A stretch of 64,000 nucleotides of DNA from Flavobacterium litorale (GCF_019613795.1 NZ_CP080429.1:2544501-2608500); one strand, 5' to 3'; counted from the stretch's first letter, positions 45,496-55,272 are shown. The notes: a model not told the origin generated them from the letters alone. Translations and numbers: made by a program.

Positions 45496-46587
45496 ATGAA
45501 AAGCACTTTATTAAAGATAGCACTAACGTATATAGTTGTTTTTGGTTTGTACTCCTGCGGTACAGACGATAGTGATGATTATACACCCATAGCCGAAAAA
45601 GAATCTCCCGTAGTATTAAATCTGGAAGCGGTGCCTTATACAAACTTATCGGAATACAATTTTTTTGAGGGGGAGCTAAAAAACCTAGAACCTGTTTATA
45701 AAGTTTTACCATACGATATAAACAGTAGCCTTTTTACCGATTACGCACTCAAAAAAAGATTTATATGGATGCCAAAAAACACAACTGCAACCTATACTAC
45801 TGACGGACATATACCCACATTTCCAGTAGGTACAGCACTAATAAAAAACTTTTATTACAATACAGTACTGCCAGATAATAGCACTAAAGTAATGGAAACA
45901 CGTATAATGATAAAAAAGGCAGAAGGATGGATTTTTGCTGAATATGTGTGGAATGAAGAACAAACTGATGCTGTTTTAACTACTGAAAGACACGTAATTA
46001 ATATTAGCTGGAACCAAAACGGTACCACAATGAGCACGGGCTACACGACACCAAGTACTATAGATTGTGCCGAGTGCCATACCCTAAATGATAACCATAC
46101 ACCCATTGGAGTAAAGCCACAAAACCTAAACAAAACATATCCGTATGCCAATGGTAGCCAAAACCAGTTGGACAAATGGATAGCAGAGGGCTACCTTAAC
46201 AGCAAACCCAACACTATAAATACTACTATAGATTGGACGGATACCACCCAACCATTGGAGTTAAGAGTACGATCGTACCTCGATATTAATTGTGCGCACT
46301 GCCATAGCGCAGGAACATCGTGCGATTATACGCCTATGGAACTATCTTTCCAAGCCTCAGATGTAGCAGAAAATCTTGGTATTTGTGTGCAACCTATTGA
46401 TTTTGCAATACGCGGACAAGATTATATTGTGGCAGGGCAAGATGTAAACGAATCATTAATGCATTACAGAATGAGTACCGTTGTAAGAAGCGAGATGATG
46501 CCTAATTTAGGGCGTACTGTTGTTGACGAACAAGCAATATTGCTAGTTGAAGATTGGATTAACAGTTTAGAGACTACGTGCCCGTAA
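45496..46587 (+). CDS. SO2930-family diheme c-type cytochrome lipoprotein (copy 1)
   Basis: A 363-residue lipoprotein (LYSC, Cys 21, then GTDDSDD, the acidic surface signal). Two haem sites are present: CAECH (near residue 190) and CAHCH (near 265). The region between residues 40 and 160 (LPYDINSSLFTDYALKKRFI, GTALIKNFYYNT) is the pattern of the SO2930 family. Such proteins carry electrons in the envelope; the partner is unknown. A second copy follows 134 bases later. The ATG follows the -7 element correctly, so the upstream TTG at 45472 is rejected. Confidence 0.87.
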   Translation: MKSTLLKIALTYIVVFGLYSCGTDDSDDYTPIAEKESPVVLNLEAVPYTNLSEYNFFEGELKNLEPVYKVLPYDINSSLFTDYALKKRFIWMPKNTTATYTTDGHIPTFPVGTALIKNFYYNTVLPDNSTKVMETRIMIKKAEGWIFAEYVWNEEQTDAVLTTERHVINISWNQNGTTMSTGYTTPSTIDCAECHTLNDNHTPIGVKPQNLNKTYPYANGSQNQLDKWIAEGYLNSKPNTINTTIDWTDTTQPLELRVRSYLDINCAHCHSAGTSCDYTPMELSFQASDVAENLGICVQPIDFAIRGQDYIVAGQDVNESLMHYRMSTVVRSEMMPNLGRTVVDEQAILLVEDWINSLETTCP

Positions 46588-46633
46588 TGTTATAAAAATG
46601 AACGACTTCCCATTTTTAGTGTTAATAATAACT

Positions 46634-46680
46634 AAACTAAACTTTTTATGTTAAAAAAAATAAAGTTTAGTTTTTTATTT
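46634..46680 (+). terminator. Terminator after cytochrome copy 1
   Basis: AAACTAAACTTT, a 16-base A/T loop, AAAGTTTAGTTT and a T run. The -7 element of the next gene begins directly at 46681. Confidence 0.6.
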
Positions 46681-46688
46681 TATATTTG
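46681..46688 (+). promoter_or_regulatory. -7 element of the second diheme cytochrome gene
   Basis: TATATTTG, 33 bases before the ATG at 46722, directly abutting the upstream terminator. The same octamer stands ahead of copy 1. Confidence 0.45.
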
Positions 46689-46721
46689 TCATTGATTTAA
46701 ACAAATTTCTATGATAAGTCC

Positions 46722-47825
46722 ATGAAAAAGCACTATTTTTTACGAAGTATATTTTTTTTAAGCCTTTTTACTTTATTTACGTTTTGCGGATCAGATGACA
46801 ATGATGATTATACTGATGTACCCGATCCTGCACCAGTATCGCCTGTAGTTATGGATTTGGCTACCGTACCGTATAACAAATTATCGGACTATAAATTTTA
46901 CGAAGGCGATTTACAAAATATGCAACCTGCATATAAAGTACTCCCGTACGACTTAAATAGTAAACTATTTACTGACTACGCACACAAAAAACGTTTTATA
47001 TGGATGCCCGAAGGCTCAAAAGCAACATATATAGCAGACGGACAAATATTGGATTTCCCAACAGGTACAGCAATCATAAAAAACTTTTACTATGAAAATG
47101 TACTGCCCGATAACAGTACACGAATTATTGAAACCCGATTACTTATAAAAAAAGCTGATGGTTGGATTTTTGCCGAATATGTTTGGAATGACGAACAAAC
47201 AGAGGCCTATCTAGACCTTGATGGTAGTTATACCGATATAAGCTGGATGGAAAATGGTACAGAAAAAAGTGCCAACTACAGAGTTCCATCAGAAACAGAA
47301 TGCCTTACATGCCATAAAACAGACGATAACCCTATACCCATTGGTCCGAAACCACAAAACTTAAACAAAATGTTTACGTACACGGATGGTGCTGCTAACC
47401 AACTTAGCCGTTGGATAACCGAAGGCTATTTACAAGATAATTTACCCGCTAGTATTAATAGTACCGTAAACTGGGCAGACGCTTCACAACCGTTGGAACT
47501 TCGAGTACGCTCATACATGGATATTAACTGTGCGCACTGCCATGCAGAGGGGGCACATTGCGATTATATGCCAATACGATTAGCTTTTACCGAAACTACC
47601 AGTGCCACCAATATGGGAGTTTGCGTAGAACCTAATGAGTTTATTAACACCTCATTATCACACATTGTAGCAAAAAAGAACACAGGAAGGTCTACTATGT
47701 ACTACAGACTTAGTACTACAGACGAATCGGAACGTATGCCAATGCTAGGCAGAAGTCTCGTACATGAAGAAGGATTAGAATTATTTGCAGAATGGATAAA
47801 TGCTATGGATGAACCTTGTCCGTAA
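46722..47825 (+). CDS. SO2930-family diheme c-type cytochrome lipoprotein (copy 2)
   Basis: A 367-residue paralog of the preceding gene, with the same order of blocks: lipid cysteine in FTFCGSDDNDD, LPYDLNSKLFTDYAHKKRFI, a first haem site CLTCH and a second CAHCH. Many lines are identical or conservatively changed (RSYMDINCAHCH vs RSYLDINCAHCH). Both haem Cys pairs and His residues are intact in both copies, so neither is a pseudogene. The next T9SS gene begins 36 bases later and may be read through. Confidence 0.87.
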   Translation: MKKHYFLRSIFFLSLFTLFTFCGSDDNDDYTDVPDPAPVSPVVMDLATVPYNKLSDYKFYEGDLQNMQPAYKVLPYDLNSKLFTDYAHKKRFIWMPEGSKATYIADGQILDFPTGTAIIKNFYYENVLPDNSTRIIETRLLIKKADGWIFAEYVWNDEQTEAYLDLDGSYTDISWMENGTEKSANYRVPSETECLTCHKTDDNPIPIGPKPQNLNKMFTYTDGAANQLSRWITEGYLQDNLPASINSTVNWADASQPLELRVRSYMDINCAHCHAEGAHCDYMPIRLAFTETTSATNMGVCVEPNEFINTSLSHIVAKKNTGRSTMYYRLSTTDESERMPMLGRSLVHEEGLELFAEWINAMDEPCP

Positions 47826-47861
47826 AACATAAAATAAACAACCATTATAAAAACAATCTCT

Positions 47862-49877
47862 ATGAAAAAAATTCTTACTTTATTACTTACAAGCGTCGGC
47901 ATAATAAGCCTTAACGCGCAAGACACATGTGCTACAGCCGAGGCTGTTACAATAGGAATCAACAATGCATCTTATGCTGATACTAGCGAAGTCCCAACAC
48001 TCATTTGTACATTAGGCACTAATAACGAACTTACATCAGGTTTGTGGTATACCTACACCTCAGCCACTATAATTAATGTTACTGTAAGTACCAGTTTGGA
48101 AGGCTACCCAAATACAGATACACGCGTACACATATACTCAGGAAGCTGTGGCGATTTTAACTGTGTAGCAGGGGATGACGATAGCGGCGATCAGTATACA
48201 TCGTTAGTAACATTTACCGCACAAGCCAATGAAACATATTATATTGTTTTTGATAATAACTGGACTTCAGATGATTTTGTTTTCGAGGTAAGCGAATCTG
48301 AACACACTACTCCTTTCTTCGAAAATGTAAACATAAACGCGAATGGTCCGTACATAATGTGTGTTGTGGATATGAATGGCGATTACTTAGATGATATAGT
48401 AATTCCGAATGAAAACAGTATTACTATGCTATACCAAAATACCGATGGTACATTTACAGAAGCAACCCCAACAGCAGGAGCAACCAATTACATGCCTGGA
48501 TGGAGCCTAGCAGCAGGTGATTATGATGGGAATGGTTTTAACGATTTATTGTATGGATCGGGCAACGGAGCAACAATAATGCTTGCAAACAGCGATGGTA
48601 CAGCCTATATGCCCATGGTTTCTGACGATTTTATATTTTCGCAGCGTACCAACTTTATAGATATTAATAACGATGGCAACCTAGATGCTTTTGTTTGCCA
48701 CGATGTAGAGCCTAATGTTTACTTTTTAAACGATGGTAATAGCGGATTTAACTACGTACAGGGAGGTATTGGAGACCACCCAGCAGGCGGTAATTATGGC
48801 TCTATATGGGTAGATTACGATAATGATGACGACCCCGATTTATTTATTGCAAAATGTAGAGGTGGTGGTAGCGATGCAGGTATTAATGAGTTACATCGAA
48901 ACAATGGTGATGGTACATTTACTGATGTAAGTAACGAAGCCGGTATGGCAGATATTATACAAACATGGTCTACAGCTTTTGGCGATTTTGATAACGATGG
49001 CGATATGGATGCTATGGTAGGAGCTAACTCTACCTCGCATGGTAGCCATAAACTAATGGTTAATAATAACGATGGTACCTTTACCGATACTACCGAAGGA
49101 TCGGGTATTGACACCTTTACACCATTAAACAGGGAGCATATTACCCACGATTTTAATAACGATGGTTTCCTCGATGTTATGGGAGGTGGTAACTACATCC
49201 TCATTAATAACGGAGACATGACTTTTAGCCCGCTTGATATAGGTGATGCAACAGTTGGGGCTATAGGTGACTTAAATAACGATGGTTTCCTTGACATTTT
49301 AAATGGCAATAGAATACGAATGAATACTGGAAACGATAACAACTGGTTAAAAATTAATTTAGAAGGAACAAGTAGCAATAAAAATGGTATTGGTGCACGT
49401 ATCGAGATTTATAGTAACGAGGCTGGTAGTACTTGGGAGAAACAAATCCGTGATGTACGCAGTGGCGATGGTTTCCGCTATATGAGTTCGTTAAACACCC
49501 ATTTTGGTCTCGGTCAAACAAGCGAGATTGACCAATTAGTTATAAGATGGCCATCGGGTATTATTGATATTATTAATAATCCTACAATTAACGAAGCATT
49601 AATGGTAGTAGAAGGAAGTACTTTAGGACGATTTGATAATAACAGTAATGCATTTACAGTATATCCTAACCCTGTGGGAGATGTATTGCAATTTACTACT
49701 AACGAAAACATTACTGCAGATAAGGCTTATGTATACGACCTATCTGGAAGGTTAGTAATGAGCGAAAAACTTACAAATAATAGTATGCCTGTACAACAAC
49801 TTTCAAAAGGAACTTACATACTAATCATTAAAGGAGAAAGCGGTAAACATTATACTACAAAAATTATAAAAGAATAA
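47862..49877 (+). CDS. VCBS/FG-GAP and ASPIC domain protein with T9SS type A signal (CRTAC1-like)
   Basis: A 671-residue secreted protein. A signal peptide (ending SLNAQ) precedes an N-terminal domain (20-150; DTCATAEAVTIG, SGLWYTYTSATI, ETYYIVFDNNWTSDDF), then FG-GAP/VCBS repeats with Ca-binding-like D-x-[ND]-x-D turns (DINNDGNLDAF, DYDNDDDPDLF, DFDNDGDMDAM, DFNNDGFLDVM, DLNNDGFLDIL). The ASPIC/UnbV domain (about 500-580: GIGARIEIYS, HFGLGQTSEIDQLVIRWPSG) and a type A sorting domain (VYPNPVGD ... KIIKE) follow. Likely an adhesin or matrix-binding surface protein. Confidence 0.87.
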   Translation: MKKILTLLLTSVGIISLNAQDTCATAEAVTIGINNASYADTSEVPTLICTLGTNNELTSGLWYTYTSATIINVTVSTSLEGYPNTDTRVHIYSGSCGDFNCVAGDDDSGDQYTSLVTFTAQANETYYIVFDNNWTSDDFVFEVSESEHTTPFFENVNINANGPYIMCVVDMNGDYLDDIVIPNENSITMLYQNTDGTFTEATPTAGATNYMPGWSLAAGDYDGNGFNDLLYGSGNGATIMLANSDGTAYMPMVSDDFIFSQRTNFIDINNDGNLDAFVCHDVEPNVYFLNDGNSGFNYVQGGIGDHPAGGNYGSIWVDYDNDDDPDLFIAKCRGGGSDAGINELHRNNGDGTFTDVSNEAGMADIIQTWSTAFGDFDNDGDMDAMVGANSTSHGSHKLMVNNNDGTFTDTTEGSGIDTFTPLNREHITHDFNNDGFLDVMGGGNYILINNGDMTFSPLDIGDATVGAIGDLNNDGFLDILNGNRIRMNTGNDNNWLKINLEGTSSNKNGIGARIEIYSNEAGSTWEKQIRDVRSGDGFRYMSSLNTHFGLGQTSEIDQLVIRWPSGIIDIINNPTINEALMVVEGSTLGRFDNNSNAFTVYPNPVGDVLQFTTNENITADKAYVYDLSGRLVMSEKLTNNSMPVQQLSKGTYILIIKGESGKHYTTKIIKE

Positions 49878-49896
49878 ATTACTGGATATCTTAATT

Positions 49897-49929
49897 AAAA
49901 AAGCAGCCTGTAATAACAGGCTGCTTTTT
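49897..49929. terminator. Bidirectional terminator between the CRTAC1-like and Kir genes
   Basis: AAAAAGCAGCCTG, TAATAA, CAGGCTGCTTTTT; a 13-bp stem between convergent genes. Confidence 0.85.
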
Positions 49930-49950
49930 CATTACATTATTATAGAGTTA

Positions 49951-50916
49951 TTAATGCAAAGACACTTTCGTAATCGAATTAATCTTATCCAAATGAAGTA
50001 ATGTTTTGGTATTGTCTTCATTCTCAGTATACATAATATTAAATTTTGCACCATATAATATCTCATCAAAAGTGTACGATGTACCCGTAGCTACGGTGTT
50101 ACTAAAAATATCATCAAAAGCATTCAAGTAAACTATAACTTCACCTTCTGTAGTTTCAAAATCTTCTTTTGTAAACCCAAATAATGGGCTATCTTCGGTT
50201 ATAGGGTGTACCAAAGTCCAACTCAATGTTAAGGCATTTATTTTGGTCATTTCCATATCTAACGAGTAAAACTTGTTTACCATTTTGCCGCTTTCTTTAA
50301 TACTCATACCTAAAGTCATACGCGCCTCAGCATCAATTAGGTTAGTGTTTTTATGAGGAGCAAGTCTAATCATAAGTGCGCTACCATCTTGGTAGGGAGC
50401 AATAACGGCATTATGAGAAAACTTGATGAAGGCTTTGGGGCGACTAAATCTGCCGTAAAATAAACCCGTTGCAATGGCAAAATACAATAAGCCAATCATA
50501 GCCTCAGTAGCTGCTAAGGCACTCGTAGCAAAACCTTCGGGGCTCATGTTACCATAACCAACCGTAGTAAATGTTTGAGCACTAAAAAAATAAGCTTTTC
50601 CAAACTTTTCCAACTCCGTAACGCCATAAACATCAATACCGTTTACGTATTCTAGCCCTATAGCATAGTACAGCATTGCAAAGAAAAGATTGAATGCAAT
50701 ATAAAAACCAAAAAGTATAAGTATAAACTTCCATGTTGGCATTACTTTCATAACATGATACCAGCTGATACGGCTTAAAAACGAAGCTCCTTGCTTTTGA
50801 ATGTTGGCTGTACCATCCTTATTAACAAACCTACCACCATAGCTAGATGGATTAGTACCAAATCCTGTATTGTTATTTGCCTTTGCCTTAGAGTTTATCT
50901 GCTTAAATAAAGCCAC
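49951..50916 (-). CDS. Kir-type (KirBac-like) inward-rectifier potassium channel
   Basis: A 321-residue channel from the GTG at 50914-50916 (VALFKQINSK). The TTG at 50949 in the same frame is rejected because it falls inside a TATTTTTG -7 element. Order: slide helix region, TM1 (LILFGFYIAFNLFFAMLYYA, about 67-86), pore helix and filter TVGYG (118-122), TM2 (AATEAMIGLLYFAIATGLFY), then the Ig-like cytoplasmic domain (about 170-320; LMIRLAPHKNTNLIDAEARM, SLDMEMTKINALTLSWTLVH, PLFGFTKEDF). It passes potassium in the inner membrane; four subunits per channel in the family. Confidence 0.9.
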   Translation of the reverse strand: MALFKQINSKAKANNNTGFGTNPSSYGGRFVNKDGTANIQKQGASFLSRISWYHVMKVMPTWKFILILFGFYIAFNLFFAMLYYAIGLEYVNGIDVYGVTELEKFGKAYFFSAQTFTTVGYGNMSPEGFATSALAATEAMIGLLYFAIATGLFYGRFSRPKAFIKFSHNAVIAPYQDGSALMIRLAPHKNTNLIDAEARMTLGMSIKESGKMVNKFYSLDMEMTKINALTLSWTLVHPITEDSPLFGFTKEDFETTEGEVIVYLNAFDDIFSNTVATGTSYTFDEILYGAKFNIMYTENEDNTKTLLHLDKINSITKVSLH

Positions 50917-50946
50917 AGTATGATTGCTTTTAAAATGAGTTAATAG

Positions 50947-50954
50947 CAAAAATA
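50947..50954 (-). promoter_or_regulatory. -7 element of the Kir channel gene
   Basis: TATTTTTG on the minus strand, 31 bases before the GTG start. It contains the TTG that would otherwise be read as an upstream start codon. Confidence 0.4.
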
Positions 50955-51015
50955 ACGTATTTTAAAGTGATAATTAAAATAACAATTAGAAAGTAGCAAT
51001 TTTATAGAAAAGACT

Positions 51016-51023
51016 TATTTTTG
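51016..51023 (+). promoter_or_regulatory. -7 element of the YCF48-like T9SS gene
   Basis: TATTTTTG, 26 bases before the ATG at 51049. An earlier in-frame ATG at 51028 would lie at about the transcription start and is therefore unlikely to be used. Confidence 0.4.
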
Positions 51024-51048
51024 AAATATGCTTAATTACAAAACAGTT

Positions 51049-52254
51049 ATGAAGAGATTATATATACTATACATTTTTTTACTACTGATAAGTTTTAAAA
51101 CAGATGCACAGTGGGTACAGTTGCCACAGGAAATACCTAATATGAATTCAATTTATTTTATTGATGTTAATATAGGCTATATAGGAACCAAAAGCATAGA
51201 TGATGATTTACCTAAACTATTTAAAACTACAAATGGTGGTGTAAATTGGACTGAGATAATAGTACCAGAAACTGGAAATTATACAAAAATTACCTCTATT
51301 CATTTTTTCGATGAAAATAAAGGATTTCTTACTACTGATGATCCTAATACTAGTTTAAAAACTACTGATGGTGGCGAAAACTGGAATGTAATATATTGTG
51401 GTATCGAAGGAGCTCAGGGAAAAGCCTACTTTAAAAATGATGGTACTGGCTTTTACTATACTTATGATTTGACACGATCAGACGATGAAGGTGCTACTTG
51501 GAGTCCTGCTAATTTTGAATATGGTGGTCTTGGTATACACGACATCTATTTTATTAATAACCAAGGAGCTATAGGGTACATGATTAAGGATTGGGGAATA
51601 TTTAAAACTATCAATAACGGAGAAACATGGACATGGTTATTAGCAACCTACGAATCTTCTGGAGCACCTTCAATATTCTTTGTAGACGAAGAAGTTGGAT
51701 ATCACAGTGGAGGCGGCGGGATTTATAAAACAGTTAATGGTGGGGAGACATGGCAAAATACGTACGTATTGGGTGGAACAGAATTATATTTTATAAATGA
51801 AAATATTGGCTTTGTTATTTCTAGGAACTTTATGCAAAATCATCCAAATGATACCATTTTAAAAACACTTGATGGTGGTGATAATTGGCAGGCTATGCAT
51901 ACTGTAGATAATCCTGGAAATATTGAGTATATTATTGATTTCAATTTTCCCGATTCTACAACAGGCTATGCCATTGCATCAGACGGATACATTTATAAGC
52001 TTGATGTAGCTGCTGGAATTGAAGATATTACCAACAATACAGTTGCTATTTATCCTATACCAGCTAAGAATGTGCTCAATATTAATAACGTTGAAGAATT
52101 ACAAAATAGCAAATATCAAATAGTAGATTTCACGGGAAAAACTATTATAGAGGGGACTATTACAGATAGAACTATTAATATAAGTAAACTTGCTAAGGGA
52201 GTGTACTTATTGCAAATTGATAACAGAAAAGCTATAAAATTTATTAAAGAATAA
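51049..52254 (+). CDS. T9SS type A protein with YCF48-type propeller repeats
   Basis: A 401-residue secreted protein. The signal peptide ends KTDAQ (near residue 19). The body repeats lines of the form KTTNGGVNWTEI, KTTDGGENWNVI, KTINNGETWTWL, KTVNGGETWQNT and KTLDGGDNWQAM, each with an Asn-Gly-Gly/Glu-x-Trp turn, the blade signature of photosystem-assembly factor YCF48-like or BNR propellers. The C-terminus (AIYPIPAKNVLNI ... GVYLLQIDNRKAIKFIKE) is the type A signal for type IX secretion. Binding partner unknown. Confidence 0.85.
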   Translation: MKRLYILYIFLLLISFKTDAQWVQLPQEIPNMNSIYFIDVNIGYIGTKSIDDDLPKLFKTTNGGVNWTEIIVPETGNYTKITSIHFFDENKGFLTTDDPNTSLKTTDGGENWNVIYCGIEGAQGKAYFKNDGTGFYYTYDLTRSDDEGATWSPANFEYGGLGIHDIYFINNQGAIGYMIKDWGIFKTINNGETWTWLLATYESSGAPSIFFVDEEVGYHSGGGGIYKTVNGGETWQNTYVLGGTELYFINENIGFVISRNFMQNHPNDTILKTLDGGDNWQAMHTVDNPGNIEYIIDFNFPDSTTGYAIASDGYIYKLDVAAGIEDITNNTVAIYPIPAKNVLNINNVEELQNSKYQIVDFTGKTIIEGTITDRTINISKLAKGVYLLQIDNRKAIKFIKE

Positions 52255-52270
52255 AATATATTGTTATAAT

Positions 52271-52307
52271 AAAAAAAGCCCCTTTTCTATAAAAGGGGCT
52301 TTTTTTA
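52271..52307. terminator. Bidirectional terminator between the YCF48-like gene and carB
   Basis: AAAAAAAGCCCCTTTT, a short loop, AAAAGGGGCTTTTTTT; ends one base before the carB stop. Confidence 0.85.
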
Positions 52308-52308
52308 T

Positions 52309-55161
52309 TTATCGGCTTAAGTACATTTTCCTGCGCGAGTAGAGTTCGTAAAACTGGTCATCCTTTAAATCCTCTATAAACAAAATACTTTCACCAGTGC
52401 TCTTCATTTCAGGTCCGAGTTTTTTATTTACACCTGGGAATTTATTGAACGAGAATACGGGTTGCTTTATAGCATATCCTTTTAGCTGAGGGTTAAATGT
52501 AAAGTCTTTTACCTTTTTCTCGCCCAACATCACTTTAGTAGCATAGTTTACATACGGCTCACCATACGCTTTAGCTATAAACGGTACAGTACGCGATGCT
52601 CTTGGGTTTGCCTCTATAATGTAAACCGTATCATCTTTAACGGCAAATTGTATGTTTATAAGCCCTACTGTTTTAAGTGCGAGTGCAATTTTTTTAGTAT
52701 GGTCTTTTATTTGCTGCATTACAAACTCACCAAGGTTAAAGGGTGGTAATGTAGCGTTACTGTCGCCCGAGTGTACACCGCAAGGCTCTATATGTTCCAT
52801 AATACCTATAATGTACACATCTTCGCCATCACATATTGCATCGGCTTCTGCCTCTATAGCACCATCAAGGTAATGGTCTAGCAACAGTTTGTTACCTGGT
52901 ATATTTTTAAGTAAATCAATAACATGCTCTTCAAGCTCTTGCTTGTTAATAACAATTTTCATTCCCTGCCCTCCTAATACATACGACGGACGTACTAACA
53001 ACGGAAAATCAAGCTCATCCGAAAGTTTTACAGCTTCTTCGGCACTTTCGGCTACACCAAATTTAGGGAATGGTATTCCTAACTCAGAAAGCAGCTCCGA
53101 GAAACGTCCTCTGTCTTCTGCAAGGTCAAGTGCTTCGTAACTGGTACCTAAAATTTTAATCCCGTAACGATCTAGTTTTTCGGCTAATTTTAGTGCCGTT
53201 TGTCCACCAAGCTGTACTATAACACCTTCGGGCTTCTCGTGGCGAATGATATCATAGATGTGTTCCCAAAAAACAGGTTCAAAATACAACTTATCAGCCG
53301 TATCAAAATCAGTAGAAACAGTTTCAGGGTTACAGTTTATCATAATGGTTTCATACCCACATTCTGATGCTGCAAGTACACCATGCACACACGAATAATC
53401 AAACTCGATGCCCTGCCCTATCCTATTAGGACCAGAACCCAACACAATAACCTTTTTCTTATCCGAAACTATACTTTCGTTATGCACGTAGCGCGTACCA
53501 TCTGGTCTTTCAATCTCTGCTTCAAAAGTAGAGTAATAGTAGGGTGTTTTTGCTTCAAACTCAGCAGCACAAGTATCAACCAATTTATATACACGTTTCA
53601 CTCCCATCTCCTCGCGCTTGTTGTACACTTGGCTTTCTAGGCAACCCATCATGTGGGCTATTTGCCTGTCGGCAAAACCTTTTTGTTTCGCTTCTAGCAA
53701 CAACTCTTTCGGTAGCGTATCTACCTTAAAGTTGGATATTTCTTTTTCAAGTAAATAAAGTTCTTCATATTGGCGTAAAAACCACATATCTATTTTTGTA
53801 ATCTCATGAATACGGCTTAATGGTATTCCCATTTGTATGGCATCGTAAATTACAAAAACCCTATCCCAACTGGCGTGGGTAAGTTTATCTATAATTTGCT
53901 CATAATTGGTATATCCTTTACCATCGGCTCCTAAGCCATTACGCTTAATTTCTAATGATTGTGTGGCTTTGTGTAGTGCCTCTTGGAAAGAACGCCCAAT
54001 ACCCATTACCTCGCCTACCGATTTCATTTGTAGCCCCAGCGTTCTATCGGCACCCTCAAATTTATCAAAGTTCCAACGTGGTATTTTTACAATTACATAG
54101 TCGAGTGTTGGCTCAAATAATGCTGATGTAGATTGGGTTATCTGATTCATCAGTTCATCCAAATGATAGCCTAAAGCCAGCTTTGATGCTATTTTAGCAA
54201 TAGGGTAACCTGTTGCCTTGGATGCTAAGGCTGATGAGCGTGATACCCTTGGGTTAATCTCGATAGCTACAATGTCCTCCTTCTCATCTGGGCTAACGGC
54301 AAACTGCACGTTACACCCTCCTGCAAAGTTACCAATGCTACGCATCATTTTTATAGCCATATCGCGCATACGCTGGTAGGTAGTGTCCGATAATGTCATG
54401 GCAGGTGCTACCGTGATACTATCGCCCGTATGGATACCCATTGGATCCATATTTTCGATAGAACAAATAATAACAACATTGTCGTTTTTATCGCGAAGTA
54501 ACTCTAATTCATATTCTTTCCAGCCTAGCAGGGCTTTATCAATAAGTACTTCGTGTATAGGCGATGCTTCTAATCCTCTGGTAAGCAGCTCATCAAACTC
54601 TTCTTTGTGGTGCACAAATGCCGCTCCAGAGCCTCCTAGTGTAAACGACGGGCGTATTACCAATGGGAAACCAAATTCTTGTGCTATCTCTTTTCCTTTA
54701 AGGAAAGAGTTGGCTATTTTAGCTGGTGCAGCAGGTATGTCTATTTTTTTGAGTAGCTGTTTAAACTGCTCTCTATCTTCGGTTATATTAATGGCATTAA
54801 TATCCACCCCAATAAGCCTTACATCAAAATCTGCCCAAATCCCTTTATCTTCTGCCTCTAGGCAAAGGTTAAGCGCTGTTTGTCCTCCCATAGTAGGCAG
54901 CACGGCATCGATATTAGGGTGTGCTTTTAATATCTCAATTATAGATTTTGTAGTAAGTGGTTTCAGGTACACATGATCCGCCATAGACGGGTCGGTCATA
55001 ATAGTAGCTGGGTTAGAGTTAATGAGTATAACCTCAATACCCTCTTCGCGTATGGAGCGTGCTGCTTGCGAACCTGCATAATCAAATTCGCATGCCTGAC
55101 CAATAACAATTGGTCCTGAACCAATAATTAGAATAGATTTAATAGAGTTGTCTTTCGGCAT
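52309..55161 (-). CDS. carB: Carbamoyl-phosphate synthase large subunit (short form)
   Basis: A 950-residue enzyme that makes carbamoyl phosphate from bicarbonate, ammonia and two ATP, feeding pyrimidine and arginine synthesis. Both halves are present: the first ATP-grasp unit (SILIIGSGPIVIGQACEFDY, PAKIANSFLKGKEIAQEFGF, EINPRVSRSSALASKATGYP) and the second (VIVLGSGPNRIGQGIEFDYS, LLVRPSYVLGGQGMKIV, EANPRASRTVPFIAKAYGEP). The protein ends soon after STGESILFIEDLKDDQFYEL, without the ~120-residue MGS-like allosteric domain of the E. coli enzyme (1073 residues). carA is not next to it. Confidence 0.94.
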   Translation of the reverse strand: MPKDNSIKSILIIGSGPIVIGQACEFDYAGSQAARSIREEGIEVILINSNPATIMTDPSMADHVYLKPLTTKSIIEILKAHPNIDAVLPTMGGQTALNLCLEAEDKGIWADFDVRLIGVDINAINITEDREQFKQLLKKIDIPAAPAKIANSFLKGKEIAQEFGFPLVIRPSFTLGGSGAAFVHHKEEFDELLTRGLEASPIHEVLIDKALLGWKEYELELLRDKNDNVVIICSIENMDPMGIHTGDSITVAPAMTLSDTTYQRMRDMAIKMMRSIGNFAGGCNVQFAVSPDEKEDIVAIEINPRVSRSSALASKATGYPIAKIASKLALGYHLDELMNQITQSTSALFEPTLDYVIVKIPRWNFDKFEGADRTLGLQMKSVGEVMGIGRSFQEALHKATQSLEIKRNGLGADGKGYTNYEQIIDKLTHASWDRVFVIYDAIQMGIPLSRIHEITKIDMWFLRQYEELYLLEKEISNFKVDTLPKELLLEAKQKGFADRQIAHMMGCLESQVYNKREEMGVKRVYKLVDTCAAEFEAKTPYYYSTFEAEIERPDGTRYVHNESIVSDKKKVIVLGSGPNRIGQGIEFDYSCVHGVLAASECGYETIMINCNPETVSTDFDTADKLYFEPVFWEHIYDIIRHEKPEGVIVQLGGQTALKLAEKLDRYGIKILGTSYEALDLAEDRGRFSELLSELGIPFPKFGVAESAEEAVKLSDELDFPLLVRPSYVLGGQGMKIVINKQELEEHVIDLLKNIPGNKLLLDHYLDGAIEAEADAICDGEDVYIIGIMEHIEPCGVHSGDSNATLPPFNLGEFVMQQIKDHTKKIALALKTVGLINIQFAVKDDTVYIIEANPRASRTVPFIAKAYGEPYVNYATKVMLGEKKVKDFTFNPQLKGYAIKQPVFSFNKFPGVNKKLGPEMKSTGESILFIEDLKDDQFYELYSRRKMYLSR

Positions 55162-55198
55162 TGTTGTGTTATGGTTGTAGTTATATATTGTAGTTGTG

Positions 55199-55206
55199 CA
55201 AATTTA
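55199..55206 (-). promoter_or_regulatory. -7 element of carB
   Basis: TAAATTTG on the minus strand, 37 bases before the carB ATG. No spaced TTG is visible upstream. Confidence 0.4.
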
Positions 55207-55272
55207 GTATTTATTTTAAAAAAACGGCTTTATTATATTCGCTATCAATAAATGCGTTTTTTTATAGGGTAT

